This document shows positions 16,678 through 26,989 of a stretch of 64,000 bases of DNA, one piece after another. The position numbers were made by a program, and so were the translations under genes. Numbering within the stretch: the first letter of the stretch is position 1; each line of letters opens with the position of its first letter. This DNA comes from Stenotrophomonas maltophilia (GTDB lineage Bacteria > Pseudomonadota > Gammaproteobacteria > Xanthomonadales > Xanthomonadaceae), in assembly GCF_006970445.1 (NCBI RefSeq), contig NZ_CP033877.1:1806750-1870749 (forward strand), given 5' to 3'. Below the pieces are notes generated by a model. The model had not been told where the DNA came from. It was given only the letters and a program-made list of their open reading frames with translations, and made no database searches.

Positions 16678-17367
16678 ATGCGCATCGTTCACCATCTGGA
16701 AAACTCCCGTTCGCTGCGCGTGCTGTGGATGCTGGAGGAGCTGGGGCTGGACTACGAACTGCGCCGCTATCCGCGTGATCCGAAGACGCTGCTGGCGCCG
16801 CCGGAACTGCGCAACGTGCATCCGCTGGGCAAGTCGCCGGTACTGCAGGATGGCGAGCTGGTACTGGCCGAGTCCGGCGCGATCCTCGACTACCTCGCTG
16901 ACCGTTACGACACGCAGCGCCAGCTGTCGCCGTCACCGATGCCGGCCGACGGGGCCGAACGCATCGCTTACCGCTACTGGCTGCACTATGCCGAAGGTTC
17001 GGCGATGCCACCGCTGTTGCTGACCCTGGTGATGGGCCGCATCCGCAATGCGCCGATGCCGTTCTTCGCACGCCCGATCGCGCGCAGCATTGCCGACAAG
17101 GCCGAGCGGGGCTTCGTTGGGCCGCAGCGGCGCCTGCACCTGGACTGGATGGAGCGCCGCCTGGCCGAAAGCCCGTGGTTTGCCGGCGAGCGCTTCAGTG
17201 CGGCCGATATCCAGATGAGCTTCCCGATCCAGGCCGCTGCCGCCCGTGGTGGCGGCCTCGACGACAAGCCAGCGCTGCGGGGCTTCCTCAAGCGTATCGG
17301 TGAACGCCCGGCCTATCAGCGTGCCGAGGCCCACGGCGGCCACCTGCAGGCGCTCAGCGGCAATTGA
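16678..17367 (+). CDS. Glutathione S-transferase family protein
   Basis: A 229-residue GST: thioredoxin-like N-terminal domain (MRIVHHLENSRSLRVLWMLE) with serines placed like those that bind the glutathione thiol, the cis-proline motif HPLGKSPVL, and the glutathione-contacting ESGAILDYLADRY, followed by an all-helical C-terminal domain with SAADIQMSFP. It should conjugate or reduce electrophilic compounds; the substrate is unknown. The ATG is preceded by AAAGGAG. selO begins 32 bases after its stop, so the two may form a stress-linked pair. Confidence 0.93.
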   Translation: MRIVHHLENSRSLRVLWMLEELGLDYELRRYPRDPKTLLAPPELRNVHPLGKSPVLQDGELVLAESGAILDYLADRYDTQRQLSPSPMPADGAERIAYRYWLHYAEGSAMPPLLLTLVMGRIRNAPMPFFARPIARSIADKAERGFVGPQRRLHLDWMERRLAESPWFAGERFSAADIQMSFPIQAAAARGGGLDDKPALRGFLKRIGERPAYQRAEAHGGHLQALSGN

Positions 17368-17399
17368 GGAGGGCGGCCGTCGCCCCCATCTTCAGCCCC

Positions 17400-18965
17400 A
17401 TGGATACCGACACCCCCCGTTTCGACAACCGCCTGCTGGGCATCCTGCCCGGCGATCCCGAATCCGGCCCGCGTCGCCGCGAAGTGCTGGGCGCGGCCTG
17501 GTCTCCGGTGATGCCGACACCGGTGGTGTCGCCCACGTTGCTGGCCTGGTCGCCCGAGGTTGCCACGATGCTCGGTTTCGATGCTGCCGAGGTCGGGAGC
17601 GAAGGCTTCGCGCAGGTGTTCGGCGGCAATGCGCTGTACGCCGGCATGCAGCCCTGGGCAGCCAACTACGGTGGCCATCAGTTTGGTCATTGGGCCGGCC
17701 AGCTCGGCGACGGCCGTGCGATTTCGCTGGGTGAGCTGGTTGCGCCGGATGGCCAGCACTGGGAGCTGCAGTTGAAGGGGGCCGGGCCGACGCCGTACTC
17801 GCGCGGTGCCGATGGGCGGGCAGTGCTGCGTTCATCGATCCGCGAATTCCTGTGTAGCGAGGCGATGCATCACCTTGGCGTGCCGACCACGCGCGCGTTG
17901 TCATTGATCGGCACCGGTGAGGACGTGGTACGCGACATGTTCTATGACGGCCGCCCGCGTGCCGAGCCTGGCGCCATCGTGTGCCGGGTCTCGCCGTCGT
18001 TCCTGCGCTTCGGTTCGTTCGAACTGCCGGCCTCGCGCGGTGAAACCGCCCTGCTGCAGCAGCTGGTGGAGGCGTGCATCGCCCGTGATTTCCCAGCGCT
18101 GGAAGGGCAGGGCGAGGCACTGTATGGCGACTGGTTCGGGCAGATCGCGGTGCGCACCGCCGAGATGATCGCGCACTGGATGCGTGTCGGCTTCGTGCAC
18201 GGCGTGATGAACACCGACAACCTGTCCGTGCTTGGCCTGACGCTGGATTACGGCCCCTATGGCTGGGTCGAGGATTTCGATCCGGACTGGACGCCGAACA
18301 CCACTGACGCACAGGGTCGTCGCTACCGCTTCGGTACCCAGCCGCAGGTGGCGTACTGGAACCTGAGCCGATTGGCCCAGGCGTTGTCGCCGCTGTTCGC
18401 CGATGTCGCGCCGCTGCAGGCGGGCCTGTCGGCCTACCAGTCCACCTTCGTGGCCTGCACGCGCCGTGATGCCGCAGCCAAACTGGGCCTGGCCGCTGCC
18501 GACGATGACGACCTGCAGCTCTACCAGCGCTGGCAGCAGCTGATGCAGGAGGGTGCCATGGACATGACCCTGGCCTGGCGCGCACTGATGCGGCTCGATC
18601 CGGTGGCACCGGATGCAGCGCTGCTGGACGCGGTGTACTACGACGAGGCGCGCAAGCAGGCGGTGCAGGCGCCGTTGCAGCAGTGGCTGCAGGACTATGC
18701 GGAGCGCCTGCGCAGCGATCCGCTGTCGGCCAGCGAACGCCTGGCGAAGATGACAGCGGCCAACCCGCTGTACGTGCTGCGCAACTGGCTGGCCCAGGAG
18801 GCGATCGACCGCGCAGAGCAGGATGATCTCGGCGGTGTTCATGCGCTGCAGGAGGTGCTGCGCGACCCGTACACCGAGCGCGCCGGGCTCGAGCACTTCG
18901 CCGGCAAGCGCCCGGCGTGGGCCGACAATCGCGCCGGCTGCTCGATGCTGTCCTGCAGTTCCTGA
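17400..18965 (+). CDS. selO: Protein adenylyltransferase SelO (YdiU family)
   Basis: SelO is a pseudokinase-fold enzyme that AMPylates proteins and takes part in redox stress responses. The 521-residue protein shows NYGGHQFGHWAGQLGDGRAI, the flipped-ATP site around LQLKGAGPTPYSRGADGRAVLRSS (split here only for description), and the metal-binding VMNTDNLSVLGLTLDYGP. The C terminus ends SMLSCSS with a cysteine where eukaryotic forms carry selenocysteine. The start MDTDTPRFDN is chosen over one 12 codons upstream. Lies downstream of the glutathione transferase gene on the same strand. Confidence 0.95.
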   Translation: MDTDTPRFDNRLLGILPGDPESGPRRREVLGAAWSPVMPTPVVSPTLLAWSPEVATMLGFDAAEVGSEGFAQVFGGNALYAGMQPWAANYGGHQFGHWAGQLGDGRAISLGELVAPDGQHWELQLKGAGPTPYSRGADGRAVLRSSIREFLCSEAMHHLGVPTTRALSLIGTGEDVVRDMFYDGRPRAEPGAIVCRVSPSFLRFGSFELPASRGETALLQQLVEACIARDFPALEGQGEALYGDWFGQIAVRTAEMIAHWMRVGFVHGVMNTDNLSVLGLTLDYGPYGWVEDFDPDWTPNTTDAQGRRYRFGTQPQVAYWNLSRLAQALSPLFADVAPLQAGLSAYQSTFVACTRRDAAAKLGLAAADDDDLQLYQRWQQLMQEGAMDMTLAWRALMRLDPVAPDAALLDAVYYDEARKQAVQAPLQQWLQDYAERLRSDPLSASERLAKMTAANPLYVLRNWLAQEAIDRAEQDDLGGVHALQEVLRDPYTERAGLEHFAGKRPAWADNRAGCSMLSCSS

Positions 18966-18977
18966 GGGTGGGTTTCG

Positions 18978-18994
18978 GCAGGGCTGCGCCCTGC
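18978..18994. repeat. GC hairpin ending the reverse-oriented module
   Basis: GCAGGGC/GCCCTGC stem lying 13 bases after the selO stop. It corresponds to the terminal hairpins of the other modules (8123-8141, 8624-8642, 19477-19493) and has no following T run, so it is unlikely to be a plain terminator. Confidence 0.65.
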
Positions 18995-19045
18995 ACCCGC
19001 AGAGGCCAGGTCAACGGCCAGAGCAAAAGCTGGATTCCCTGGCTT

Positions 19046-19147
19046 GGCGGGGCGGTGTCGGAGTGCGGGGACGCCGCAAGTACGTCCCTGTAGGCTTGGC
19101 AGCCGCATCCATGCGGCTGACACCCCGCACTCCGACACCGCCCCGCC
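19046..19147 (-). repeat. Composite long-stem element, copy 3 (reverse orientation)
   Basis: Perfect 25-base arms (19046-19070 and 19123-19147) enclose the shared core with an inner hairpin CAGCCGCAT/ATGCGGCTG. It is the counterpart of copy 1: same arm family, with the one mismatch of copy 1 repaired. It lies 80 bases after selO in a 571-base gap filled with repeats. Confidence 0.87.
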
Positions 19148-19175
19148 TCCGACAGATTCCCGCTGCTGTGGGTGG

Positions 19176-19219
19176 GTGTCGACCTTGGTCGACACGGTAG
19201 ATCCATGCCATGCGTGGAT
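19176..19219. repeat. Two adjacent SMAG-type hairpins
   Basis: GTGTCGACC/GGTCGACAC with a TT loop is followed by GTAG and ATCCATGC/GCGTGGAT. They sit between oppositely oriented element copies 3 and 4, the same place as the hairpin at 8343-8366 between copies 1 and 2. Confidence 0.75.
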
Positions 19220-19310
19220 GCTCTTCGTTCAATTCTCGAAATATTCGATTTCGATTGAGATTCATCCACACATGGCGTGGATTCGCGACAGATCGCAGGA
19301 AACTGTCGAA

Positions 19311-19412
19311 GGCGGGGTGGGTCCGGTTGCGGGAGTGTCCGCGGCATGGATGCCGCGGCCAAGCCCCCATGGACGGGTTTACGGCGTCTCCCACAACCGG
19401 ACCCGCCCCGCC
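19311..19412 (+). repeat. Composite long-stem element, copy 4
   Basis: 25-base arms (19311-19335 and 19388-19412) are complementary at 23 positions. The core matches the consensus exactly at TGTCCGCGGCATGGATG and CAAGCCCCCATGGACGGG. A leader hairpin GACAG-N11-CTGTC plus GAAGG stands directly before it (19287-19312). Downstream are GTTGCC repeats (19437-19454) and a GCCGGGC hairpin (19477-19493), which lies close to the apt start. Confidence 0.87.
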
Positions 19413-19436
19413 ATCCCACGGAATGCCGCTCTTGAC

Positions 19437-19454
19437 GTTGCCGTTGCCGTTGCC
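19437..19454. repeat. GTTGCC hexamer tandem repeat
   Basis: Three head-to-tail GTTGCC units (GTTGCCGTTGCCGTTGCC). Equivalent hexamer tracts stand at the same place in the other module copies, for example CAGCAA at 8173-8200 in reverse orientation. Confidence 0.75.
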
Positions 19455-19536
19455 TTGGCTTGAAGCCTCTGCAGGTGCCGGGCGCAGCCCGGCCGAACAC
19501 CCCCAACAGGCAGGCGGCGCCCGGAACAGGTACCCT

Positions 19537-20100
19537 ATGCCGCCATCAGATAGCCAATGTGACATGACCGACGCCATCGTCGCTCCGCAGTGGGCCTCCC
19601 GCCTGCGCGACATCGCCGACTTCCCCAAGCCCGGCATCCTGTTCAAGGACATCATGCCGCTGCTCGCGCACGGCGAGGACTTCCGCGGCGCGATTACCGC
19701 GATGGCCGACCGCTGGCGCGACCAGAAGCTGGACGCGGTGGTTGGCATCGAATCGCGTGGTTTCATCCTCGGCGCCGCGATGGCGCTGGAGCTGGGCGTG
19801 GGCTTCGTGCCGGTGCGCAAGCCGGGCAAGCTGCCGGGCCAGGTGCTGCGCGAGGAATACACGCTGGAATACCGCAGCGACTGCATCGAAGTGCATGCCG
19901 ATGCGCTGCCGGCCGGCGCCCGCGTGGCGATCATCGATGACGTGCTGGCCACCGGCGGCACGCTGGTCGCTGCGCTTTCGCTGGTGCGCCGCCTGGGCGT
20001 TGACGTGGTCGGTGCCGGCGTACTGGTCGAACTGGACGGCCTCGGTGGTCGCGCCCGCTGGGAATCGGACCTGCCGCTGCACACCGAACTGGTGTTCTGA
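19537..20100 (+). CDS. apt: Adenine phosphoribosyltransferase
   Basis: Salvages adenine to AMP using PRPP. The PRPP-binding signature [16 protein letters not shown] is intact, as are [12 protein letters not shown] and the flexible-loop region [22 protein letters not shown] follows. From ATG 19537 ([13 protein letters not shown]) the protein has 187 residues and GGAACAGG is at a fitting distance upstream. An internal ATG at 19564 gives 178 residues but has no ribosome binding site. E. coli Apt has 183, so length does not decide. Convergent with dbpA across a hairpin cluster. Confidence 0.94.
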   Translation: MPPSDSQCDMTDAIVAPQWASRLRDIADFPKPGILFKDIMPLLAHGEDFRGAITAMADRWRDQKLDAVVGIESRGFILGAAMALELGVGFVPVRKPGKLPGQVLREEYTLEYRSDCIEVHADALPAGARVAIIDDVLATGGTLVAALSLVRRLGVDVVGAGVLVELDGLGGRARWESDLPLHTELVF

Positions 20101-20112
20101 TCGAAGGGTGGG

Positions 20113-20264
20113 TGCCAACCAAGGTTGGCATCTACCAGAGCGAATGGCCGGGAGCCGGTCGTTGCCGACCTTGGTTGGCATTGCTGTCCGCGACGGGTGC
20201 CATGGACGGGCCAACCAAGGTTCGCCGCTACCAGGCCAGGTCGTTGCCAGCCGTGGCTGGCAAC
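20113..20264. repeat. Cluster of REP-like hairpins between apt and dbpA
   Basis: TGCCAACC/GGTTGGCA with CTAC at its end (20113-20135) is clear. Two further, imperfect relatives lie at about 20164-20182 and 20207-20232, and GTTGCCAGCC/GGCTGGCAAC at 20243-20264 is again perfect. They fill the 174-base gap between two converging genes; no terminator with a T run was seen here. Confidence 0.7.
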
Positions 20265-20274
20265 GCTGCTTCAA

Positions 20275-21651
20275 TCACATCATCCGCACGCGGAAACGAC
20301 GGCCCTTGATCTTGCCGGCTTCCAGTTTCGCCACGGCCTTGTTGGCCTGCTCACGCGCGATCGCCACGTAGGAACGGGTCGGGAAGATCGCGATCTTGCC
20401 GATGAACTTGGCTGGCAGGCCGGCATCGCCGGTCAGTGCGCCAAGGATGTCGCCCGGGCGCAGCTTGTCGGTCTTGCCGCCGTCGATCCGCAGGGTGCGC
20501 ATCGCCGCCTGCGGCAGCTCGGCCGGGCGCGAGGTCGCCAGCGGCGTCTTCTGCCAGTTCAGCGGCTGCCCCATCTGCGCTTCGATGGCTTCGGCGCGGG
20601 TCTTCTCGCGGCCGGCCACCAGGCTGATTGCCAGGCCACTGGCACCGGCACGGCCGGTACGGCCGACGCGGTGCTGGTAGCTTTCCACGTCGGTCGGCAG
20701 CTCGTAGTTGATCACCGCCGCCAGCTCTTCCACGTCCAGGCCGCGTGCGGCCACGTCGCTGGCCACCAGCACGTTGCAGCTGCGGTTGGCCAGCAGCAAC
20801 AGCACTTCCTCACGGTCGCGCTGCTCCATGTCGCCGTGCAGGGCGAGTGCGGAGAAGCCGAACTGCTGCAGCGAGTTGGCCACTTCGTCCACGTCCTTGC
20901 GGGTGTTGCAGAACACCACTGCCGATTCCGGCGTGTACTTCAGCAGCAGGCCGGCCAGCGCCTTCTGGCGATGTGCAGGTTCCACTTCGCAGAACAGGTG
21001 GCGGATGGCCGGTGCCTGATCCGCGCCTTCCACGGTCACTTCCACGGCGTCGCGCAGCAGGTCACGCGCCATGGCGCGGATGCTGTCGGGGAAGGTGGCG
21101 GAGAACAGCAGGCTCTGGCGATCCCTGTGGGTGCGGCCGGCGATCTCGCGGATCGGCTCCTCGAAGCCCATGTCGAGCATGCGGTCGGCCTCGTCCAGCA
21201 CCAGCGTGCGCACCGCGCCAAGATTCAGCGCGCGCTTGCGTGCCAGCTCCTGCACGCGGCCGGGCGTGCCGACCACCACATGCGGATCGTGGCCTTCCAG
21301 CGATGCCAGCTGCGGTCCCAGCGGCACACCGCCGACCAGCAGCAGCAGCTTCAGGTTGGGGATGCCGGTGGCCAGCTTGCGGATCTGCTTGCCGACCTGG
21401 TCGGCCAGTTCGCGGGTCGGGCACAGCACCAGCGCCTGCACGCGGATCAGGCTGGGGTCGATGGCCTGCAGCAGGCCCAGGCCGAAGGCGGCGGTCTTGC
21501 CGCTGCCGGTCGGCGCCTGTGCGATCACATCGCGGCCATCGAGGATGGCCGGCAGGCTCTGCGCCTGCACGGGGGTGAGGGTGGTGTAGCCGAGGGCGTC
21601 CAGGCCGGGCTGCAGGGCCGGGCTCAGCGGCAGGGTCGAGAAGTCAGTCAT
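20275..21651 (-). CDS. dbpA: ATP-dependent RNA helicase DbpA
   Basis: DEAD-box helicase that matures 23S rRNA by recognising hairpin 92. The 458-residue protein equals E. coli DbpA in length (457) and shares its start pattern. Helicase motifs in order: TPVQAQSLP (Q motif), APTGSGKT, PTRELADQ, TPGR, DEAD, SAT, and HRVGRTGRAG. The C-terminal 75 residues (RTLRIDGGKTDKLRPGDI...) match the DbpA RNA-binding domain that gives its specificity. Monocistronic. Confidence 0.95.
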   Translation of the reverse strand: MTDFSTLPLSPALQPGLDALGYTTLTPVQAQSLPAILDGRDVIAQAPTGSGKTAAFGLGLLQAIDPSLIRVQALVLCPTRELADQVGKQIRKLATGIPNLKLLLLVGGVPLGPQLASLEGHDPHVVVGTPGRVQELARKRALNLGAVRTLVLDEADRMLDMGFEEPIREIAGRTHRDRQSLLFSATFPDSIRAMARDLLRDAVEVTVEGADQAPAIRHLFCEVEPAHRQKALAGLLLKYTPESAVVFCNTRKDVDEVANSLQQFGFSALALHGDMEQRDREEVLLLLANRSCNVLVASDVAARGLDVEELAAVINYELPTDVESYQHRVGRTGRAGASGLAISLVAGREKTRAEAIEAQMGQPLNWQKTPLATSRPAELPQAAMRTLRIDGGKTDKLRPGDILGALTGDAGLPAKFIGKIAIFPTRSYVAIAREQANKAVAKLEAGKIKGRRFRVRMM

Positions 21652-21718
21652 GGCGCATTGTACCCGTCCGGAAGGCTCGCCCCCCGGCCTTCTTCACCCG
21701 CTCAGGGTGTGCGATCCA

Positions 21719-21741
21719 GTAGATCCACGCCATGCGTGGAT
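21719..21741. repeat. SMAG-type GTAG hairpin
   Basis: GTAG followed by ATCCACGC/GCGTGGAT. The same hairpin in opposite orientation occurs at 24799-24821. Confidence 0.8.
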
Positions 21742-21756
21742 GACACTGTCCAACCT

Positions 21757-22029
21757 TCAGTGCAAACCGAGGGCTACCAGCCGTACGGCCATCGCCTGCA
21801 GCTGCTCCTGGGTGGCCGGCTTTCCGGCGACCCGGGGTTCCAGCAGCAGCTGGTGGAACCACGGGTTGGCGTGCCGCGTGTCGAAGTCGAACGAACAGGT
21901 TGCCTGCTCGCCCATCTCCGCCTGCACGATCCCGATCAGCATGTCTTCGGCTTCATCGACATTGCCTGGCCCATAGCGCTCATCCAGCAGGCGCAAGGGG
22001 ATCTGCAGCAGGGCGGCGGAGGCGGGCAT
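21757..22029 (-). CDS. Hypothetical small protein
   Basis: I do not recognise this 90-residue protein. It is acidic in its first half (LLDERYGPGNVDEAEDMLIG) and has no signal peptide or membrane helix. The segment FDFDTRHANPWFHQLLLEP is rich in aromatic residues. It lies between dbpA and the CbrC-like gene, all on the minus strand, with 44 bases to the latter. Third-position GC is in line with real genes of the window, and no competing frame fits better. Moderately confident that it is translated; function unknown. Confidence 0.6.
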   Translation of the reverse strand: MPASAALLQIPLRLLDERYGPGNVDEAEDMLIGIVQAEMGEQATCSFDFDTRHANPWFHQLLLEPRVAGKPATQEQLQAMAVRLVALGLH

Positions 22030-22073
22030 GCCTCAAGTCTAACGGTCCACGTCGGGCATGCGCAGGAGAAGGT

Positions 22074-22616
22074 TCAGGTCGAGTCAATATGGAACTGAAC
22101 CAGGCCACAGTGCAGGCACTCGAACGTATAGAAGCCGATATCTGCACCGGGCGCGTAGTCGCTGGCCAGAGCCCACCAGACCGCCTCGTCGGCGTCGTTG
22201 GCTGCGCACCACGCCGCGATGCTCGCTGCCGAGGCCTGAGACACCTGCTCCAGGGTGGCGTCGCCCAGGAATCGGCAGACATCGCTGCAATGTGCCAGCC
22301 ACGTTTCCCCCTGGAAACTGGCGTAGCCCGGCGTGCGCAGGGACAGCTCTTCCAGCGCGGCTTCAGGGACGCTTTCGTCGATATCCAGGCGGCAGGCAAA
22401 CGCCACATGCAACGCCGACGCGGCGCGGCCATCGGCAATGCACCAAGGGCAGATCTGTTCCGAGTAATCTGCGCGCCCTGCGTGGATGGCATCGTGCAGA
22501 TACACATATCCACGCGCCTGCTGACAGACCCTGCAGGTGGTAGTGGAGGGAGCCACGTTGCCCGTCGCTACCGGGTCCGGATGGTAACGGAAGCTCGGAA
22601 GGTGATGGATGGTCAT
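22074..22616 (-). CDS. CbrC family protein (UPF0167)
   Basis: A 180-residue member of the family named after E. coli CbrC, which lies in the CreB regulon and affects colicin E2 tolerance; its molecular role is unknown. Features seen: LPSFRYHPDPVATG at the N terminus, CRVCQQARGY and QICPWCIADGRAA forming two CxxC pairs likely to bind zinc, LEELSLRTPGYASFQGE, WLAHCSDVCRFLG and the final FECLHCGLVQFHID with a third CxxC. The start MTIHHLPSF follows typical family alignment; the longer frame into the YeiH-like gene is not credible. Confidence 0.87.
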   Translation of the reverse strand: MTIHHLPSFRYHPDPVATGNVAPSTTTCRVCQQARGYVYLHDAIHAGRADYSEQICPWCIADGRAASALHVAFACRLDIDESVPEAALEELSLRTPGYASFQGETWLAHCSDVCRFLGDATLEQVSQASAASIAAWCAANDADEAVWWALASDYAPGADIGFYTFECLHCGLVQFHIDST

Positions 22617-22690
22617 GTCGTCCGTGTCGACCAGCGCAGGGTGCGTTCTTTTACGGCCTGCGGATGGATTCGGCAAGCGGGGAGGGTCGA

Positions 22691-23770
22691 TCAGCCAAGC
22701 ACCGCCAGCACGCCCTGGTGGATCGCCAGGCCACCGAACAGCAGCCAGGCGAACAGGATCAGTGCCAGCAGCAGCGGCTTCAGGCCTGCCTGGCGCAGCG
22801 CCGAGACGTGGGTGGTCAGGCCCAGCGCGGCCATCGCCATCGCCAGCAGCACGGTATCCAGCTGCACCAGCCCCGCCTGCAGGCTGGCCGGCAGCAGATG
22901 CAGCGAATTGAAACCGGCCACCGCCACGAAACCGAACGCGAACCACGGCACCACGATGCGCGCCTTGCTGCCGTCGGCGCCGGCCTTGCCGCCACGCGCC
23001 AGCCACAGCGACAGCGCGACCAGGAACGGCGCCAGCAGCATCACTCGTACCATCTTGGTGATCACTGCCGTATCAGCTGCCGCTTCGTTGACCGCGCGGC
23101 CGGCCGCCACCACCTGTGCCACTTCATGCACCGTCGCACCGGTGAACAGGCCGTACTGTCGCGCGTCCATCGCCAGCCAGCCGTGCGACTGCACCAGGGC
23201 ATACAGCGCCGGGTACAGGAACATCGCCAGCGTGCCGAACACCACCACCGTCGACACGGCCACCGTGACCTGTGCCGCGCGGCCACGCACCACCGGTTCG
23301 GCGGCCATCACCGCTGCCGCGCCGCAGATCGCGCTGCCGGCACCGATCAGCATTGCCGCCTCACGCTCCATCTTGAACACACGCACGCCCAGCCAGCAGG
23401 CCAGGCCGAAGGTGCTGGCCACCACCAGCACGTCCATCAGCACGCCGCTGACGCCGACATGGCCGATGTCCTGGAAGGTCAGGCGCAGGCCGTACAGCAC
23501 GATGCCGGCGCGTAGCAGCCAATGCTTGGAGAAACCGACGCCGGCCGCGCTGCTTGGCGCGAGCCGCGGGTAGAGGGTGTTGCCGACCACGATGCCGGCG
23601 ACGATGGCGACGGTCAGTGCACTCAGGCCATGCGCCTGCAACCAGGGAAGCTCGGCCAGGTACAGCGACGCCGCCGCGATCAGGCCCACCAGCAGAAGGC
23701 CGGGCAGACGCGGCTGCCAGCGTTGGCGCAGGGCGGGCAGGGACCAGGAGGAGAGAGCGGGGGCGTTCAT
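22691..23770 (-). CDS. yeiH: YeiH family membrane protein (putative sulfate exporter)
   Basis: A 359-residue integral membrane protein with about ten hydrophobic helices, of the UPF0324/YeiH family that includes proposed sulfate exporters. Diagnostic segments are VGNTLYPRL, the charged HWLLRAGIVLYGLRLTFQDI, LIGAGSAICGAAAVMA, GATVHEVAQVVAAG and the C-terminal WFAFGFVAVAGFNS. The start MNAPALSSWS is preferred over an ATG ten codons upstream. It is divergent from a LysR-type regulator, the same arrangement as yeiH-yeiE in E. coli. Confidence 0.92.
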   Translation of the reverse strand: MNAPALSSWSLPALRQRWQPRLPGLLLVGLIAAASLYLAELPWLQAHGLSALTVAIVAGIVVGNTLYPRLAPSSAAGVGFSKHWLLRAGIVLYGLRLTFQDIGHVGVSGVLMDVLVVASTFGLACWLGVRVFKMEREAAMLIGAGSAICGAAAVMAAEPVVRGRAAQVTVAVSTVVVFGTLAMFLYPALYALVQSHGWLAMDARQYGLFTGATVHEVAQVVAAGRAVNEAAADTAVITKMVRVMLLAPFLVALSLWLARGGKAGADGSKARIVVPWFAFGFVAVAGFNSLHLLPASLQAGLVQLDTVLLAMAMAALGLTTHVSALRQAGLKPLLLALILFAWLLFGGLAIHQGVLAVLG

Positions 23771-23872
23771 GGCAGGGGCAGGGCTGGAGGGATGGGGCAA
23801 GCGTGCGCCTGCTTGACCGACCTGTAAAACGAATAATATGGGTGAAACCTACCTATTAAGCGGGTAACAGCC
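23771..23872. promoter_or_regulatory. Divergent control region of the yeiH-like and LysR genes
   Basis: 102 bases with a clearly AT-rich patch (AACGAATAATATGG near 23828-23841), unlike the surroundings. LysR regulators usually bind such a shared region. No clean T-N11-A dyad could be fixed by eye. Confidence 0.5.
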
Positions 23873-24748
23873 ATGCGCCTGACCTTGCGCCAGCTTCAGG
23901 TCTTCGTCGCCATCGCCGATCACGGCAGCACCACCGCCGCCGGCCAGGCCATCGCCCTTTCACAGTCGGCCAGCAGTGCCGCGCTGCAGGAACTGGAGGC
24001 GCACTTCGGTACCCCGCTGTTCGACCGCATCGGCCGCCGCCTGGCCCTGAATGGACATGGCCGCGCGCTGCTGGAGCCGGCACGCACCCTGCTGGTCAAC
24101 GCCGCCGATCTGGAGCGGCAGCTGGCCGCAGGCGGCGACCCGTCGCAGGGCGCACCGCTGCGGTTGGTGCTGGCCGCCAGCACCACCATCGGCAATTACC
24201 TGCTGCCCCCACGCATCGCCGATCTGCTGCGCCAGGCGCCACAGGCCGAGGTCGACCTGCGCATCGACAACAGTGCCGGCGTGGTTGCTGCCGTGCAGCG
24301 CCTGGATGTGGACGCCGGCCTGATCGAAGGCCCGTGCCACGAGCGCGGCCTGCAGGTCACCGCCTGGCAGCAGGACCCGCTGGTGATCGTCGCCGCCACC
24401 GATGCCCCCGTGCGCTGGTCGCTGGACGAACTGCGCCGCGCCCGCTGGCTGCTGCGCGAGCCCGGCTCGGGCACCCGTGAAGCCGTGGAGCAGGCGCTGC
24501 TGCCGCACCTGCGTGGCTTCGCGCAGACCCTGCAGCTGGGCAACACCGAAGCGATCAAGCAGGCCGCCATCGCCGGCCTCGGCCTGGCCTGTCTTTCGCG
24601 CCACGCGCTGGAAGAGCCGCTGGCCCTGGGCCGCCTGCGCGTGCTCGAGACACCGCTGCCCGCCCTGCAGCGCACCCTGTGGCTGGTGCGCCACCCCGGC
24701 AAGCAATGGCTGCCGGGGTTGCAGGCGTTGTTGGGGGAGGTGGGGTAA
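23873..24748 (+). CDS. yeiE: LysR-family transcriptional regulator (YeiE-like)
   Basis: A 291-residue LysR regulator: winged helix-turn-helix at the N terminus (MRLTLRQLQVFVAIADHGST, then SQSASSAALQELE as recognition helix), and a type 2 periplasmic-binding fold for the effector (LRLVLAASTTIGNYLLP; WLLREPGSGTREAVEQ; AAIAGLGLACLS). The reading REPGSGTR and the divergent yeiH-like gene fit YeiE, reported in enterobacteria to respond to sulfite. It probably controls both genes. Symbol given by context and motifs. Confidence 0.88.
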   Translation: MRLTLRQLQVFVAIADHGSTTAAGQAIALSQSASSAALQELEAHFGTPLFDRIGRRLALNGHGRALLEPARTLLVNAADLERQLAAGGDPSQGAPLRLVLAASTTIGNYLLPPRIADLLRQAPQAEVDLRIDNSAGVVAAVQRLDVDAGLIEGPCHERGLQVTAWQQDPLVIVAATDAPVRWSLDELRRARWLLREPGSGTREAVEQALLPHLRGFAQTLQLGNTEAIKQAAIAGLGLACLSRHALEEPLALGRLRVLETPLPALQRTLWLVRHPGKQWLPGLQALLGEVG

Positions 24749-24798
24749 TCCATCGGACCCCAAGTCGATTACATACATCTAGCCTTCTTGTAGCGCTC

Positions 24799-24841
24799 AT
24801 CCACGCATGGCGTGGATCTACTCTGTCGACCAAGGTCGACA
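24799..24841. repeat. Two SMAG-type hairpins
   Basis: ATCCACGC/GCGTGGAT ending in CTAC (reverse GTAG) at 24799-24821, then TGTCGACC/GGTCGACA at 24824-24841. They stand before element copy 5, as similar hairpins stand before copies 2 and 4. Confidence 0.75.
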
Positions 24842-24897
24842 CCCACCAGCGCAGAATGCCGTTACGACAGTTCGCAGAAATCTGTCGAAGGTGCGGC

Positions 24898-24985
24898 GGT
24901 GTGGGGCTGCAGGACCGTTGGCGCCATGGATGGCGCCATCGAGCCCCCATGGATGGGTTCACGGCGTGTCCTGCAGCCCCACACC
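24898..24985 (+). repeat. Composite long-stem element, copy 5
   Basis: Perfect 18-base arms (24898-24915 and 24968-24985), GGTGTGGGGCTGCAGGAC and its complement, quite different from the other copies. Core: GTTGGCGCCATGGATGG, GAGCCCCCATGGATGGG, TTCACGGCGT; the inner hairpin is TGGCGCCAT/ATGGCGCCA. Leader hairpin GACAG-N11-CTGTC with GAAGG at 24866-24891. Downstream are GTTGC-type repeats and a GCCGGGT hairpin (25043-25059). The 340-base gap before uup holds nothing else. Confidence 0.87.
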
Positions 24986-25076
24986 GACCCGCCTGCCACC
25001 GTAAGCCGCTTTGGCTGTTGCTGCGGCCGTTGCCTCTGCAGGTGCCGGGTGCAACCCGGCCGACGCCCCCAACCCG

Positions 25077-25082
25077 TACAAT
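25077..25082 (+). promoter_or_regulatory. -10 element of uup, suggesting a leaderless transcript
   Basis: TACAAT ends six bases before the A of the uup ATG, so transcription starting at the usual distance would begin on the start codon. No good -35 box and no ribosome binding site are visible. Confidence 0.45.
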
Positions 25083-25088
25083 ATCCGG

Positions 25089-26969
<1,881 letters not shown>

Positions 26970-26989
26970 GCGTCTGCCACGGCCGTCTC

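Noticed and set aside
17392..19506. A 704-codon minus-strand frame across selO and the repeat gap
   Set aside because: Arg/Pro/Ala-rich shadow frame running through palindromic repeats, with no domain.
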